Assembly: GCF_004016445.2 (NCBI RefSeq)
Contig: NZ_SADT02000005.1
Span: 186,001-250,000 of the forward strand
Direction: 5' to 3'
DNA length: 64,000 bases
Origin: Mesorhizobium sp. M2E.F.Ca.ET.219.01.1.1
Lineage (GTDB): Bacteria; Pseudomonadota; Alphaproteobacteria; Rhizobiales; Rhizobiaceae
Shown here: one piece after another, positions 23,815 to 32,771 of the stretch
How positions within the stretch are numbered: the first letter of the stretch is position 1
How the letters are laid out: every line of letters starts with the position of its first letter
Notes under the pieces: generated by a model
What the model saw: the letters and a program-made list of their open reading frames with translations, nothing else
What the model was told of the DNA's origin: nothing
Databases searched by the model: none
Translations under genes and position numbers: made by a program

Positions 23815-25221
23815 CTAGATATGAATAGGCTTGAAGAACGTCGCCAGCGCCGCTTCCTTCACCGCTTCCGACATCGTCGGATGCGCGTGGCAGGTGCGGG
23901 CGAGGTCTTCGGATGAGCCGCCGAATTCCATCAGCACCGCCGCTTCGTGGATCATCTCGCCGGCGCCGAAGCCGACGATGTGGACGCCGAGCACGCGGTC
24001 GCTGGTCTTGTCGGCCAGGATTTTCACGAAACCGTCGGTGTGCAGCATGGCGCGCGCGCGGCCATTGGCGCTGAACGGAAACTTGCCGACCTTGTAGTCG
24101 ACGCCGGCCTTCTTCAGTTCCTCCTCGGTCTTGCCCACGGAGGCGATCTCCGGGCTGGTGTAGACCACGCTCGGGATGACGTCATAATTCACGTGCCCGG
24201 CCTGGCCGGCAATGATCTCTGCCACCGCGACGCCTTCGTCCTCGGCCTTGTGCGCCAGCATCGGCCCGGCGATCACGTCGCCGATGGCATAGATGCCGGG
24301 CACGTTGGTCCTGAGATGCCCGTCGGTCTTGACCCTGCCGCGCTCGTCGACTTCGACGCCGGCTTCCTTCAGCCCGAGGCTGTCGGCATAGGGGCGGCGT
24401 CCGGTGGCGACTAGCACCACATCCGCCTCGATCGTCTCAGCGGCACCGCCCTTGACCGGCTCGAAGGTGACGGCGGCCCCCTTCTTGGCCTTGGCGACGC
24501 CGGTGACCTTGGCGCCGAGCTTGAACTCGAAGCCCTGTTTGGAGAGCAGCCGCTGGAATTGCTTCGACACCTCACCGTCCATGCCGCCAAGGATAGTGTC
24601 GAGGAACTCGACGACCGTGACCTTGGCGCCGAGCCTGGCCCAGACCGAGCCGAGCTCCAGCCCGATGACTCCGCCGCCGACCACCACGAGATGCTCCGGC
24701 ACCTTGGCCAGCGACAGCGCGCCGGTGGAGGACACGATCACCTTCTCGTCGAAATCGACCTTGACGGCCGGGATGCCGGCGACGTCCGAGCCGGTGGCGA
24801 TGACAATGTTCTTCGTCTCGATCTCCTCGACCTTGCCGTCCTCGCCGGTCACCGAAACCTTGCTGGCGGAAATCACCTTGCCGGTGCCGCGGAAGGAATC
24901 GATCTTGTTCTTCTTGAACAGGAAGGCAACGCCATTGACGTTGGAAGCGACCGTCGTGTCCTTATGCGCCATCATCTTCTTCAGATTGAGCTTCGGCGCC
25001 GGTATCTCGACGCCCAGCGTATCGAAGGCATGGCCGGCCTCGACGAACATCTCGGAGGCGTAGAGCAGCGCCTTCGACGGGATGCAGCCGATGTTGAGGC
25101 AGGTGCCGCCGAAGGTGGCGTTCTTCTCGACCACCGCCGTCTTCAGCCCGAGCTGCGCCGCCTTGATGGCGCAGACATAGCCGCCCGGCCCCGATCCGAT
25201 GATAACGACGTCATAAGCCAT
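23815..25221 (-). CDS. lpdA: Dihydrolipoyl dehydrogenase (E3)
   Basis: The 468-residue flavoprotein reoxidises dihydrolipoyl groups of the 2-oxo acid dehydrogenase complexes with NAD. Features are the FAD-binding VVIIGSGPGGYVCAIKAAQLG, the redox disulfide GGTCLNIGCIPSKALL, the NAD-binding VVVGGGVIGLELGSVW and the C-terminal His-Glu region CHAHPTMSEAVKEAAL. It is the last gene of the suc cluster and is probably the E3 for SucAB. It is separated from sucB by two unrelated genes. Confidence 0.97.
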   Translation of the reverse strand: MAYDVVIIGSGPGGYVCAIKAAQLGLKTAVVEKNATFGGTCLNIGCIPSKALLYASEMFVEAGHAFDTLGVEIPAPKLNLKKMMAHKDTTVASNVNGVAFLFKKNKIDSFRGTGKVISASKVSVTGEDGKVEEIETKNIVIATGSDVAGIPAVKVDFDEKVIVSSTGALSLAKVPEHLVVVGGGVIGLELGSVWARLGAKVTVVEFLDTILGGMDGEVSKQFQRLLSKQGFEFKLGAKVTGVAKAKKGAAVTFEPVKGGAAETIEADVVLVATGRRPYADSLGLKEAGVEVDERGRVKTDGHLRTNVPGIYAIGDVIAGPMLAHKAEDEGVAVAEIIAGQAGHVNYDVIPSVVYTSPEIASVGKTEEELKKAGVDYKVGKFPFSANGRARAMLHTDGFVKILADKTSDRVLGVHIVGFGAGEMIHEAAVLMEFGGSSEDLARTCHAHPTMSEAVKEAALATFFKPIHI

Positions 25222-25244
25222 AATAGAATCCTTCTTACCCGGCC

Positions 25245-26000
25245 TCAGCGGCCGCCGCTCACATTCAGGATCGCGCCCGTTATATAGGAGGCGGCGTCCG
25301 ACAGAAGATAGAGAACCGCGCTCGCGACTTCGTCCGCCGTGCCCGCGCGTTTCATCGGCAGCATGTCCTGCATCCGCGTCACGCGATCCGGCTGCCCGCC
25401 AGAGGCATGGATTTCGGTCTCGATGATGCCGGGGCTGACCGCGTTGACGCGAATGCCTTCGAGCGCGACTTCACGCGCGAGCCCGATCGTCAGCGTGTCG
25501 ATCGCGCCCTTGGAGGCGGCGTAGTCGACATATTCGCCAGGCGAGCCCAGCCTGGCGGCGGCAGACGAAATGTTGACGATGGCGCCACCCTTGCCGCCAT
25601 GCCGCGTCGACACGCGCTTCACCGCCTCGCGGGCGCACAGGAACGAGCCGACGACATTGATGCGCATCATGCGCTCCAGACGCTCGGCACTCATCTCGTC
25701 GACACGCGCCTTGAGGTCGACGATGCCGGCATTGTTGACGAAAGCGTCGAGCTGGCCGAAGACCCGGTCCACGGCTTCGAACATCGCGATGACGTCGGCT
25801 TCGTTGCCGACGTCGCCCTTCACTGCGAAGGCATCTCCACCCGCGGCCTTGAGCTCGGCGACCAGCACATCCGCCGCGGCCTGGTTGGAGACGTAATTCA
25901 CCGCCACCCGGTAGCCGGCCCGGTTGGCCTGCCGGCAGATGGCCGCCCCGATACCGCGGCTGCCGCCGGTGATCAGCAGCGTCTTTTTCTCGGCGCTCAT
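25245..26000 (-). CDS. Short-chain dehydrogenase/reductase
   Basis: A 251-residue classical SDR oxidoreductase. It has the cofactor motif TGGSRGIGAAICRQA, the NNAG motif DAFVNNAGIVD, Ser in IVNISSAAARLGS and the catalytic YxxxK in YVDYAASKGA. The C-terminal GAILNVSGGR is typical. The Arg after the Gly motif suggests NADP preference. The start at 26000 (MSAEKKTLLI) overlaps the upstream secreted-protein stop in ATGA. The substrate is unknown. Its position between sucB and lpdA suggests co-transcription, not a TCA role. Confidence 0.92.
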   Translation of the reverse strand: MSAEKKTLLITGGSRGIGAAICRQANRAGYRVAVNYVSNQAAADVLVAELKAAGGDAFAVKGDVGNEADVIAMFEAVDRVFGQLDAFVNNAGIVDLKARVDEMSAERLERMMRINVVGSFLCAREAVKRVSTRHGGKGGAIVNISSAAARLGSPGEYVDYAASKGAIDTLTIGLAREVALEGIRVNAVSPGIIETEIHASGGQPDRVTRMQDMLPMKRAGTADEVASAVLYLLSDAASYITGAILNVSGGR

Positions 26001-26509
26001 TCCTGGCAGCCTTTCAGCACGAAGATGTCCCACGGCACTTTGGAGAAGCCGGCGGGACCGTAAGCCGCCGACATTTCGAGCGACGGCCCGAGATCGGGAA
26101 AGATGAGGCTCTTCGGCGCGTCGACGCCCTCCGCCGGCAACAGCCCGACGCCGCCCTTGTCGTCGGCGCTGTAGATGACGCCTTCCCAGACCGTGCAGGC
26201 GGCAAGCTCCTCGCCGGTGACGTCGCCGGTCGGGCATTTGTACATCAGCGAGCCGTGCGGCCGCGCGGCCGATCCCTCCGTCCACATGGCGATGCCGTCG
26301 AGGACGACATTGTTGTCGAGGGTCATGCGGAAGGCGTTGGTGATCGTCGCCGAGGTGCCGGCCGGCGTGAAATCGATCTCGGCCCCACTCTGCGCCTCGC
26401 CATAGACGGCAAGCTGGATCGGGCAGGCGGCCTGGGCGCTGGACGCCACGAGAGCCCCGCCGACCGCAAAGGCGACCGCTCTCGCAGCACCGAACAGACG
26501 GGCTTTCAT
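25997..26509 (-). CDS. Secreted protein of unknown function
   Basis: A 170-residue protein with a signal peptide (AVAFAVGGALVASSAQAACP, cleavage after AQA near residue 27). The mature part has four cysteines (ACPIQL, YKCPTG, AACTVW and the C-terminal KGCQE), suggesting two disulfides in the periplasm. No named family is recognised. ATG 26509 is chosen because a longer frame runs antisense and out of frame through sucB. It is translationally coupled to the SDR gene by a four-base overlap. Confidence 0.78.
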   Translation of the reverse strand: MKARLFGAARAVAFAVGGALVASSAQAACPIQLAVYGEAQSGAEIDFTPAGTSATITNAFRMTLDNNVVLDGIAMWTEGSAARPHGSLMYKCPTGDVTGEELAACTVWEGVIYSADDKGGVGLLPAEGVDAPKSLIFPDLGPSLEMSAAYGPAGFSKVPWDIFVLKGCQE

Positions 26510-26544
26510 TCGCCGCTCCGGCCGCGAGCCGTCATGAGCCACCT

Positions 26545-27825
26545 TTAGAGATCGAGCACCAGCCGCTCGGGATCCTCCAGGCTTTCCTTGACGCGCACCA
26601 GGAAGGTCACGGCTTCCTTGCCGTCGACGATGCGGTGATCGTAGGAGAGCGCCAGATACATCATCGGGCGGATGACGATCTGGCCGCCGACCACCACCGG
26701 CCGGTCCTGGATCTTGTGCATGCCGAGGATGCCCGACTGCGGCGCATTGAGGATCGGCGTCGACATCAGTGAGCCGTAGACACCGCCATTGGAGATGGTG
26801 AAGGTGCCGCCCTGCATGTCGGCGACCGAAAGCTTGCCGTCGCGCGCGGCGAGGCCGAGGCGACCGATCTCCTTCTCGATCTCGGCGATGGACATCTGGT
26901 CGGCATCGCGCACCACCGGCACCACCAGGCCCTTGTCGGTGCCGACGGCGACGCCGACATGGGCGAAGTTCTTGTAGATGATGTCGGTCCCGTCGATCTC
27001 GGCATTGACCGCCGGGATCTCCTTCAGCGCATGCGTCACCGCCTTGGTGAAGAAGCCCATGAAGCCGAGCTTCACGCCATGCTTCTTCTCGAACACGTCC
27101 TTGTATTTGGCCCTGAGCGCCATAACCGCGCTCATATCCACCTCGTTGAAGGTGGTGAGCATGGCGGCGGTCGACTGCGCTTCCTTCAAGCGGCGCGCGA
27201 TGGTCTGGCGCAGCTTGGTCATGCGCACGCGCTCCTCGCGCGGCGCATCCTCGGCGGTGGACGGCGCGCGGGCGGCGACCGGCGCAGGCGCCGGAGCAGC
27301 CTTCGGCGTCTCGGCGGGCTGCGAGGGCGCGCCCTTGGCGATGGCGTCGAGCACGTCGCCCTTCAGCACCTGGCCGCGCTTGCCGGAACCGGAGAGCTGG
27401 TCGACCGAGAGATTGTGCTCCGCGATAAGCTTCGCGGCAGCCGGCGCCGGCGGCATGGTGCGCGGCTCGATCGGGCCGGCGTCGCCGGCGACCTTGGCGG
27501 TCTCGGCGGCGGCCTGCTTGGTGGTGGACGCGGCATCCGGGCTGGAGGCCTGCGCCACCGCCTGCGGCTTGGTGGCCGGGGCCGCGCCGCCCGCCGAAAT
27601 CGAGCCGAGCAGCGCGCCGACATTGACCGTCTCGCCTTCCTTGACGGTGATCTCGGAGAGCGTCCCGGCGCCCGCGGCGGGCACTTCCACCGTCACCTTG
27701 TCGGTTTCGAGCTCGACCAAGGGCTCGTCGGCGGCGATCGCGTCGCCGACCTTCTTGAACCACTTGCCGACGGTCGCCTCGGTGACGGATTCACCCAGAG
27801 TGGGGACGCGGATTTCGGTAGCCAT
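26545..27825 (-). CDS. sucB: Dihydrolipoamide succinyltransferase (E2)
   Basis: The 426-residue E2 core of the 2-oxoglutarate dehydrogenase complex. Domains: lipoyl domain, residues 1-77, with the lipoylated Lys in ELETDKVTVEVPA; an Ala/Pro linker; a peripheral subunit-binding domain near 125-162 (AAKLIAEHNLSVDQLSGSG); a second linker; and the acyltransferase domain from ~195 to the end with the catalytic YDHRIVDGKEAVTFL. It lies 45 bp downstream of sucA in the same operon. Confidence 0.97.
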   Translation of the reverse strand: MATEIRVPTLGESVTEATVGKWFKKVGDAIAADEPLVELETDKVTVEVPAAGAGTLSEITVKEGETVNVGALLGSISAGGAAPATKPQAVAQASSPDAASTTKQAAAETAKVAGDAGPIEPRTMPPAPAAAKLIAEHNLSVDQLSGSGKRGQVLKGDVLDAIAKGAPSQPAETPKAAPAPAPVAARAPSTAEDAPREERVRMTKLRQTIARRLKEAQSTAAMLTTFNEVDMSAVMALRAKYKDVFEKKHGVKLGFMGFFTKAVTHALKEIPAVNAEIDGTDIIYKNFAHVGVAVGTDKGLVVPVVRDADQMSIAEIEKEIGRLGLAARDGKLSVADMQGGTFTISNGGVYGSLMSTPILNAPQSGILGMHKIQDRPVVVGGQIVIRPMMYLALSYDHRIVDGKEAVTFLVRVKESLEDPERLVLDL

Positions 27826-27870
27826 TGTGCCTGTCCGTTCTCTTGTCTTCTTGAGGTCTGTTTCGTCAGG

Positions 27871-30858
27871 TTATTCGCCGAGAGCGTCGTCAAGCAGCGC
27901 CGCCAGCTGGCTGAGATGCTTCGACATCAGGCCGGTTGCTGGCGAGGCCGAAGCTGGCCGCCCGGTGTAGCGCACCCGCTGATGCTTGGCGTCGATATGC
28001 GCCAGCACCCATTCGAGATAGGGGTCGATGAACGACCAGGCGCCCATGTTCTTGGGCTCCTCCTGGCACCACACCATCTCGGCATTGCGGAAGCGCGACA
28101 GTTCGGTGATCAGCGCCTTGGCCGGGAACGGATAGAGCTGCTCGACGCGCAGCAGATAGATGTCGTTGATGCCGCGCTTCTCGCGCTCCTCGTAGAGGTC
28201 GTAATAGACCTTGCCCGAGCACAGCACGACGCGGCGGATCTTGGAGTCCTTGACCAGCCTGATCGGCTGGTCGGCCAGGAGCTGGGCGTCATCCCACAGC
28301 AGGCGATGGAACGAACTCTCGCCCGACATTTCCGGCAGCGTCGACACCGCGCGCTTGTGGCGCAGCAGCGACTTCGGCGTCATCAGGATCAGCGGCTTGC
28401 GGAAGTCGCGCTTCAGCTGCCGGCGCAGGATGTGGAAATAGTTGGCCGGCGTCGTGACGTTGGCGACCTGCATGTTGTCTTCGGCGCAGAGCTGCAGGAA
28501 GCGCTCCAACCTGGCCGACGAATGCTCCGGCCCCTGGCCCTCATAGCCGTGCGGCAACAGGCAGACGAGGCCCGACATGCGCAACCACTTGCGCTCGCCG
28601 CTGGAGATGAACTGGTCGAACACCACCTGGGCGCCGTTGGCGAAGTCGCCGAACTGCGCTTCCCAGAGCGTCAGCGCCTTGGGCTCGGCCAGGCTGTAGC
28701 CATATTCGAAGCCGAGCACCGCCTCTTCCGACAGCATCGAGTTGATGACTTCATAGCCGGCTTGCGCTGCCGACAGATTGTTGAGCGGGATGTAGCGGGT
28801 CTCGTCGCGCTGATCGTAAAGCACCGAATGGCGCTGCGAGAAGGTGCCGCGTTCCGAATCCTGGCCCGAAAGCCGGATCGGGTTGCCGTCGAGCAGGATC
28901 GCGCCGAAGGCCAGCGCCTCCGCCGTCGACCAGTCGATGCCCTCGCCGGACTCGATCGCCTGGCGGCGGTTTTCGAGGAAGCGCAGGATCGTCTTGTGCG
29001 CCTCGAAATCCTTCGGCACCTCGGTCAGCTTCTTGCCGATCTCCTTCAGCGTGCGCACCGGCACAGCTGTCTTGCCGCGCCGTTGTTCATCCTGGTTGTC
29101 GGCGGTGCGCAGGCCGGACCACGCGCCGTCCAGCCAGTCGGCCTTGTTCGGCTTGTAGCTCTGGCCGACTTCCCATTCGGCTTCCAGATGCGCGCGCCAG
29201 TCGGCCCGCATCTTGTCGACCTCGGCCTGGGTGACATGGCCTTCCGCGATCAGCCGGTCGGCATAGATCTGCACCACCGTCTTGTGGGTGCGGATGTTGC
29301 GGTACATGATCGGCTGGGTGAAGGCCGGCTCGTCGCCCTCATTGTGGCCGAAGCGGCGGTAGCAGAACATGTCCACAACCACCGGCTTGTGGAACTTCAT
29401 GCGGAACTCGGTGGCGACCTTGGCGGCGTGCACCACGGCCTCCGGGTCGTCGCCATTGACGTGGAAGATCGGCGCCTCGATCATCTTGGCCACATCCGAC
29501 GGATAGGGCGAGGAGCGTGAGAAGCGCGGATTGGTGGTGAAGCCGATCTGGTTGTTGATGATGACGTGCAGCGTGCCGGCGACGCGATGGCCGCGCAGGC
29601 CGGACAGGCCGAGGATTTCGGCGATCACGCCCTGGCCGGCGAAGGCCGCGTCGCCATGCAAAAGCAGCGGCATCACCTTGGCGCGCTCCGACAGCGGCAC
29701 GACCTCGCCACGCTCGCGGCCGGCGAACTGGTCCTGCTTGGCGCGCGCCTTGCCCATCACCACCGGATCGACGATTTCCAGATGCGAGGGGTTGGCCGTC
29801 AGCGACAGATGCACCTTGTTGCCGTCGAACTCGCGGTCCGACGAGGCGCCGAGATGGTACTTCACGTCGCCCGAACCTTCGACTTCGTCAGGCGCGGCCG
29901 AGCCGCCCTTGAATTCGTGGAAGATGGCGCGGTGCGGCTTCGCCATCACCTGGGAAAGCACGTTGAGGCGGCCGCGATGCGCCATGCCGAGCACGATTTC
30001 CTTGAGACCGAGCTGGCCGCCGCGCTTGACGATCTGCTCCAGCGCCGGGATCAGCGATTCACCGCCGTCGAGGCCGAAGCGCTTGGTGCCCTTGTACTTG
30101 ACGTCGATATATTGCTCGAAGCCCTCGGCCTCGACCAGCTTCGACAGGATCGCCTTCTTGCCGGTTGCGGTGAAGGTGATCTCCTTGTCGGCGCCTTCGA
30201 TGCGCGCCTGGATCCACGCCTTCTCCTCCGGATCGGAAATGTGCATGAACTCGACGCCGAGCGTCGAGCAATAGGTGCGGGTCAGGATGTCCAGCATCTG
30301 CCGGATGGTGCCGAATTCCAGGCCCAGCACATTGTCGAGGAAAATCGGCCGGTCGTAATCGGCCTCGCTGAAGCCGTAATTCTCCGGCGACAGCTCGTTA
30401 TAATCCTCCAGCGGCTTGGCGATGCCGAGCGGATCGAGATTGGCGTGCAGATGGCCGCGCATGCGATAGGCGCGGATCATCATGATGGCGCGGACCGAAT
30501 CGCGCGTCGCCTGGTGCACGTCGGCGTCGGAAAGCACGGCGCCGTTGACGACCGCCTTTTCCTTGACCTTCTTTTCGATCGTCTTTTCGACCAGGCCCCA
30601 ATTGCCGTCGAGCGCCGAGACCAGCTCGCCATTGGCCGTCATCGGCCAGGAGGGCTTCGCCCAGGAGGCGCCCTTGGCGTTCTTGCGCACATCGCCCGCG
30701 TCGTCCTTCAGCGCGGCGAAGAAATCCCGCCATTCCGGATCGACCGAAGCCGGATTGTCCTCATAAGCCGCGTAGAGCGCGTCGATATAGTCGGCATTGC
30801 CGCCATAGAGGAACGAGGTGAGCGAGAATTGGTCGTTGGCCTGATCTTGTCTTGCCAT
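27871..30858 (-). CDS. sucA: 2-oxoglutarate dehydrogenase E1 component
   Basis: The 995-residue ThDP-dependent decarboxylase of the 2-oxoglutarate dehydrogenase complex. Features are the N-terminal E2-binding segment ANDQFSLTSFLYGGNADYID, GMAHRGRLNVLSQVMAKPH, the ThDP/Mg site LHGDAAFAGQGVIAEIL with VIINNQIGFTT, and the C-terminal VWCQEEPKNMGAWSFIDPYL. A 15-nt palindrome (CGGAGCC T GGCTCCG, 30869-30883) lies just upstream of the ATG. Upstream is the heptamer hairpin element that follows sucD. Confidence 0.98.
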   Translation of the reverse strand: MARQDQANDQFSLTSFLYGGNADYIDALYAAYEDNPASVDPEWRDFFAALKDDAGDVRKNAKGASWAKPSWPMTANGELVSALDGNWGLVEKTIEKKVKEKAVVNGAVLSDADVHQATRDSVRAIMMIRAYRMRGHLHANLDPLGIAKPLEDYNELSPENYGFSEADYDRPIFLDNVLGLEFGTIRQMLDILTRTYCSTLGVEFMHISDPEEKAWIQARIEGADKEITFTATGKKAILSKLVEAEGFEQYIDVKYKGTKRFGLDGGESLIPALEQIVKRGGQLGLKEIVLGMAHRGRLNVLSQVMAKPHRAIFHEFKGGSAAPDEVEGSGDVKYHLGASSDREFDGNKVHLSLTANPSHLEIVDPVVMGKARAKQDQFAGRERGEVVPLSERAKVMPLLLHGDAAFAGQGVIAEILGLSGLRGHRVAGTLHVIINNQIGFTTNPRFSRSSPYPSDVAKMIEAPIFHVNGDDPEAVVHAAKVATEFRMKFHKPVVVDMFCYRRFGHNEGDEPAFTQPIMYRNIRTHKTVVQIYADRLIAEGHVTQAEVDKMRADWRAHLEAEWEVGQSYKPNKADWLDGAWSGLRTADNQDEQRRGKTAVPVRTLKEIGKKLTEVPKDFEAHKTILRFLENRRQAIESGEGIDWSTAEALAFGAILLDGNPIRLSGQDSERGTFSQRHSVLYDQRDETRYIPLNNLSAAQAGYEVINSMLSEEAVLGFEYGYSLAEPKALTLWEAQFGDFANGAQVVFDQFISSGERKWLRMSGLVCLLPHGYEGQGPEHSSARLERFLQLCAEDNMQVANVTTPANYFHILRRQLKRDFRKPLILMTPKSLLRHKRAVSTLPEMSGESSFHRLLWDDAQLLADQPIRLVKDSKIRRVVLCSGKVYYDLYEEREKRGINDIYLLRVEQLYPFPAKALITELSRFRNAEMVWCQEEPKNMGAWSFIDPYLEWVLAHIDAKHQRVRYTGRPASASPATGLMSKHLSQLAALLDDALGE

Positions 30859-30894
30859 TTTTCGTCTGCGGAGCCTGGCTCCGTCTCCTTTTCA

Positions 30895-30985
30895 GAGCGA
30901 ATAGGGAGTAGCGAACAGCGAGTAGGGTGACCCAGTCGCTGCGTTACTTTGTTTCCCTATTCGCTATTCACTATTCGCTACTCAC
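30895..30985. repeat. Heptamer hairpin element after sucD
   Basis: Read on the minus strand it begins at once after the sucD TAA. Four to five 7-bp units (GTGAGTA GCGAATA; GTGAATA GCGAATA) are followed by a ~30-nt loop and then complementary 7-bp units (CTACTCG CTGTTCG; CTACTCC CTATTCG). It can form a long imperfect RNA hairpin between sucD and sucA. The design matches the octamer elements at 53271 and 55454. Confidence 0.85.
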
Positions 30986-31888
30986 TTAACCCTTGATCGC
31001 CTCGACCAGCGTCGTGCCGAGTCGCGCTGGCGAGGGCGAAACCTTGATGCCGGCCGATTCCATGGCCGCGATCTTGTCTTCCGCCCCGCCCTTGCCGCCC
31101 GAGATCACCGCGCCCGCATGGCCCATGGTGCGGCCGGCCGGCGCAGTGCGCCCGGCGATGAAGCCCGCCATCGGTTTCTTGCGGCCGCGCTTGGCTTCGT
31201 CCTTGAGGAACTGCGCGGCGTCTTCCTCGGCCGAGCCGCCGATCTCGCCGATCATGATGATCGACTTGGTCTCGTCGTCGGCGAGGAACATCTCCAGCAC
31301 ATCGATGAACTCGGTGCCCTTGACCGGGTCGCCGCCGATGCCAACCGCCGTGGTCTGGCCGAGCCCGACATTGGTGGTCTGGAAGACTGCCTCATAGGTA
31401 AGTGTTCCCGAGCGGGAAACAACGCCCACCGAGCCCTTGCGGAAGATGTTGCCGGGCATGATGCCGATCTTGCACTCGTCCGGCGTCAGCACGCCCGGGC
31501 AATTCGGGCCGATCAGCCGCGAGGTCGAGCGGTCGAGCCGCGCCTTGACCTTGACCATGTCCATCACCGGGATGCCCTCGGTGATACAGACGATCAGAGG
31601 GATCTCGGCCTCGATCGCCTCGATGATCGCCTCGCCGGCGCCCGCCGGCGGCACATAGATGACCGAGGCGTTGGCGCCGGTCTTGGCCTTGCCTTCGGCG
31701 ACGGTGGCGAAGATCGGCAGGCTCTCGCCCTTGGCTCCGGTCCAGGTCTCGCCGCCCTTCTTCGGATGGATGCCGCCCACCATCTTGGTGCCGTGATAGG
31801 CCAGCGCCTGCTCGGTGTGGAACGTGCCGGTCTTGCCGGTCAGACCCTGCACCAGCACCTTGGTATTCTTGTCGATGAGAATGGACAT
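30986..31888 (-). CDS. sucD: Succinyl-CoA synthetase alpha subunit
   Basis: The 300-residue alpha subunit converts succinyl-CoA to succinate with nucleotide synthesis, together with SucC. The CoA-binding N terminus is KVLVQGLTGKTGTFHTEQAL. LIGPNCPGVLTPDECKIG and the active-site phosphohistidine segment MGHAGAVISGGKGGAEDK are visible. Normally adjacent to sucC; here the cupin and DUF1579 genes lie between them. The heptamer hairpin element starts right after its stop. Confidence 0.97.
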   Translation of the reverse strand: MSILIDKNTKVLVQGLTGKTGTFHTEQALAYHGTKMVGGIHPKKGGETWTGAKGESLPIFATVAEGKAKTGANASVIYVPPAGAGEAIIEAIEAEIPLIVCITEGIPVMDMVKVKARLDRSTSRLIGPNCPGVLTPDECKIGIMPGNIFRKGSVGVVSRSGTLTYEAVFQTTNVGLGQTTAVGIGGDPVKGTEFIDVLEMFLADDETKSIIMIGEIGGSAEEDAAQFLKDEAKRGRKKPMAGFIAGRTAPAGRTMGHAGAVISGGKGGAEDKIAAMESAGIKVSPSPARLGTTLVEAIKG

Positions 31889-31900
31889 GGCGGCCCTTTT

Positions 31901-32392
31901 CTAAAAACCGTTGATCGTGGAAGGCGAGACGCGCCGGTAGAGGCCGCTCACCATGTCTTGCCAGGCATCGCTGCCTGCGGGTCTGAACTCAAGTTTCATG
32001 CGGTAGGCGTCGGTGCCGTCAAAACCATATGTCACGCGGGCGGCGCCGCGCAGCGACGAGCGTTCGAGCATGAGCTCGCTGCCGTTCCAGAGGCCGGTGG
32101 CGGGTGATGCCGGCACGAACCCCATCGAGTCGAACTGATGCATGGTGACGACGCCGTTCTGCTGGTCGAAGCCGAACACATTATGCGAGGCGAACGAAAC
32201 CGTGCCGTCGCGGCGCTGGCGGTAGCGCTGCATCACGAACAGGCCGCCGAACTCAGCCTCGGCCTGAACTTCCGAAGTCGCCGTGCCGGCATCGGTCCAT
32301 TGCGTCGCCGCGACCTCTTCCTCGCCGCGCCATGCGCCGACCAGCGCCTGCAGGCGTTGGTGACCATCCGACAAGGAGGAGAACGCATTCAT
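31901..32392 (-). CDS. DUF1579 family protein
   Basis: A 163-residue soluble protein. HQRLQALVGAWRGEEEVAAT and the beta-rich pattern GGLFVMQRYRQRRDGTVSF ... NVFGFDQQNGVVTMHQFDSM fit the DUF1579 family, whose members have a lipocalin/nitrobindin-like barrel with unknown ligands. It lies within the suc cluster between sucD (13 bp) and the cupin gene (3 bp), so it is almost certainly in the same transcript. The function is unknown. Confidence 0.8.
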   Translation of the reverse strand: MNAFSSLSDGHQRLQALVGAWRGEEEVAATQWTDAGTATSEVQAEAEFGGLFVMQRYRQRRDGTVSFASHNVFGFDQQNGVVTMHQFDSMGFVPASPATGLWNGSELMLERSSLRGAARVTYGFDGTDAYRMKLEFRPAGSDAWQDMVSGLYRRVSPSTINGF

Positions 32393-32395
32393 GGC

Positions 32396-32767
32396 TCAGA
32401 GCCGCTTCAGGTCGGTGACAGTGAGGTCACTCCGGGCATTGCCGGTGTTCAGAGTCGTCGCCGGCTCGAACATCAGCACGACGGGCTCCTTGGTCAGCGA
32501 ACGCGGCCGATGCTCGACGCCGCGCGGCACGACGATGAAATCGCCCTCGCCGAGCTCGACCGGCCCGTCGCGGAAATCGATGGCGATCCTGCCGCGCAGC
32601 ACGAGGAAGGCTTCGTCCTCATTGTCATGCGCGTGCCAGTCGAAGATCTCGCCAAACTTGGCGACCTTGGCCTGGCTGTCATTGACGTCGCCGGCGATGT
32701 GCGGATCGAAGACCTTGGCGATCTTCTGATCCGCCGCCTCGACCAGGTTTATCTTGCGCGGAGGCAT
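32396..32767 (-). CDS. Cupin domain protein
   Basis: A 123-residue single-domain cupin. The metal-binding motif 1 is visible as FDWHAHDNEDEAFLVLRG (two His and a Glu), and motif 2 as GDFIVVPRGVEHRPRS (His). It probably binds a divalent metal; the substrate is unknown. It is placed 4 bp after sucC and 3 bp before the DUF1579 gene, so it is co-transcribed with succinyl-CoA synthetase genes. The cupin call is firm. Confidence 0.9.
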   Translation of the reverse strand: MPPRKINLVEAADQKIAKVFDPHIAGDVNDSQAKVAKFGEIFDWHAHDNEDEAFLVLRGRIAIDFRDGPVELGEGDFIVVPRGVEHRPRSLTKEPVVLMFEPATTLNTGNARSDLTVTDLKRL

Positions 32768-32771
32768 CCGC

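Noticed and set aside
26510..27763. Extension of the secreted-protein frame through sucB (total 588 codons)
   Set aside because: The part beyond 26509 is Arg/Gly-rich out-of-frame translation of sucB; a signal peptide begins exactly at ATG 26509.
26959..29520. 853-codon plus-strand frame opposite sucA and sucB
   Set aside because: Antisense shadow of two clear genes, with low-complexity Arg/Ala/His composition typical of such shadows.
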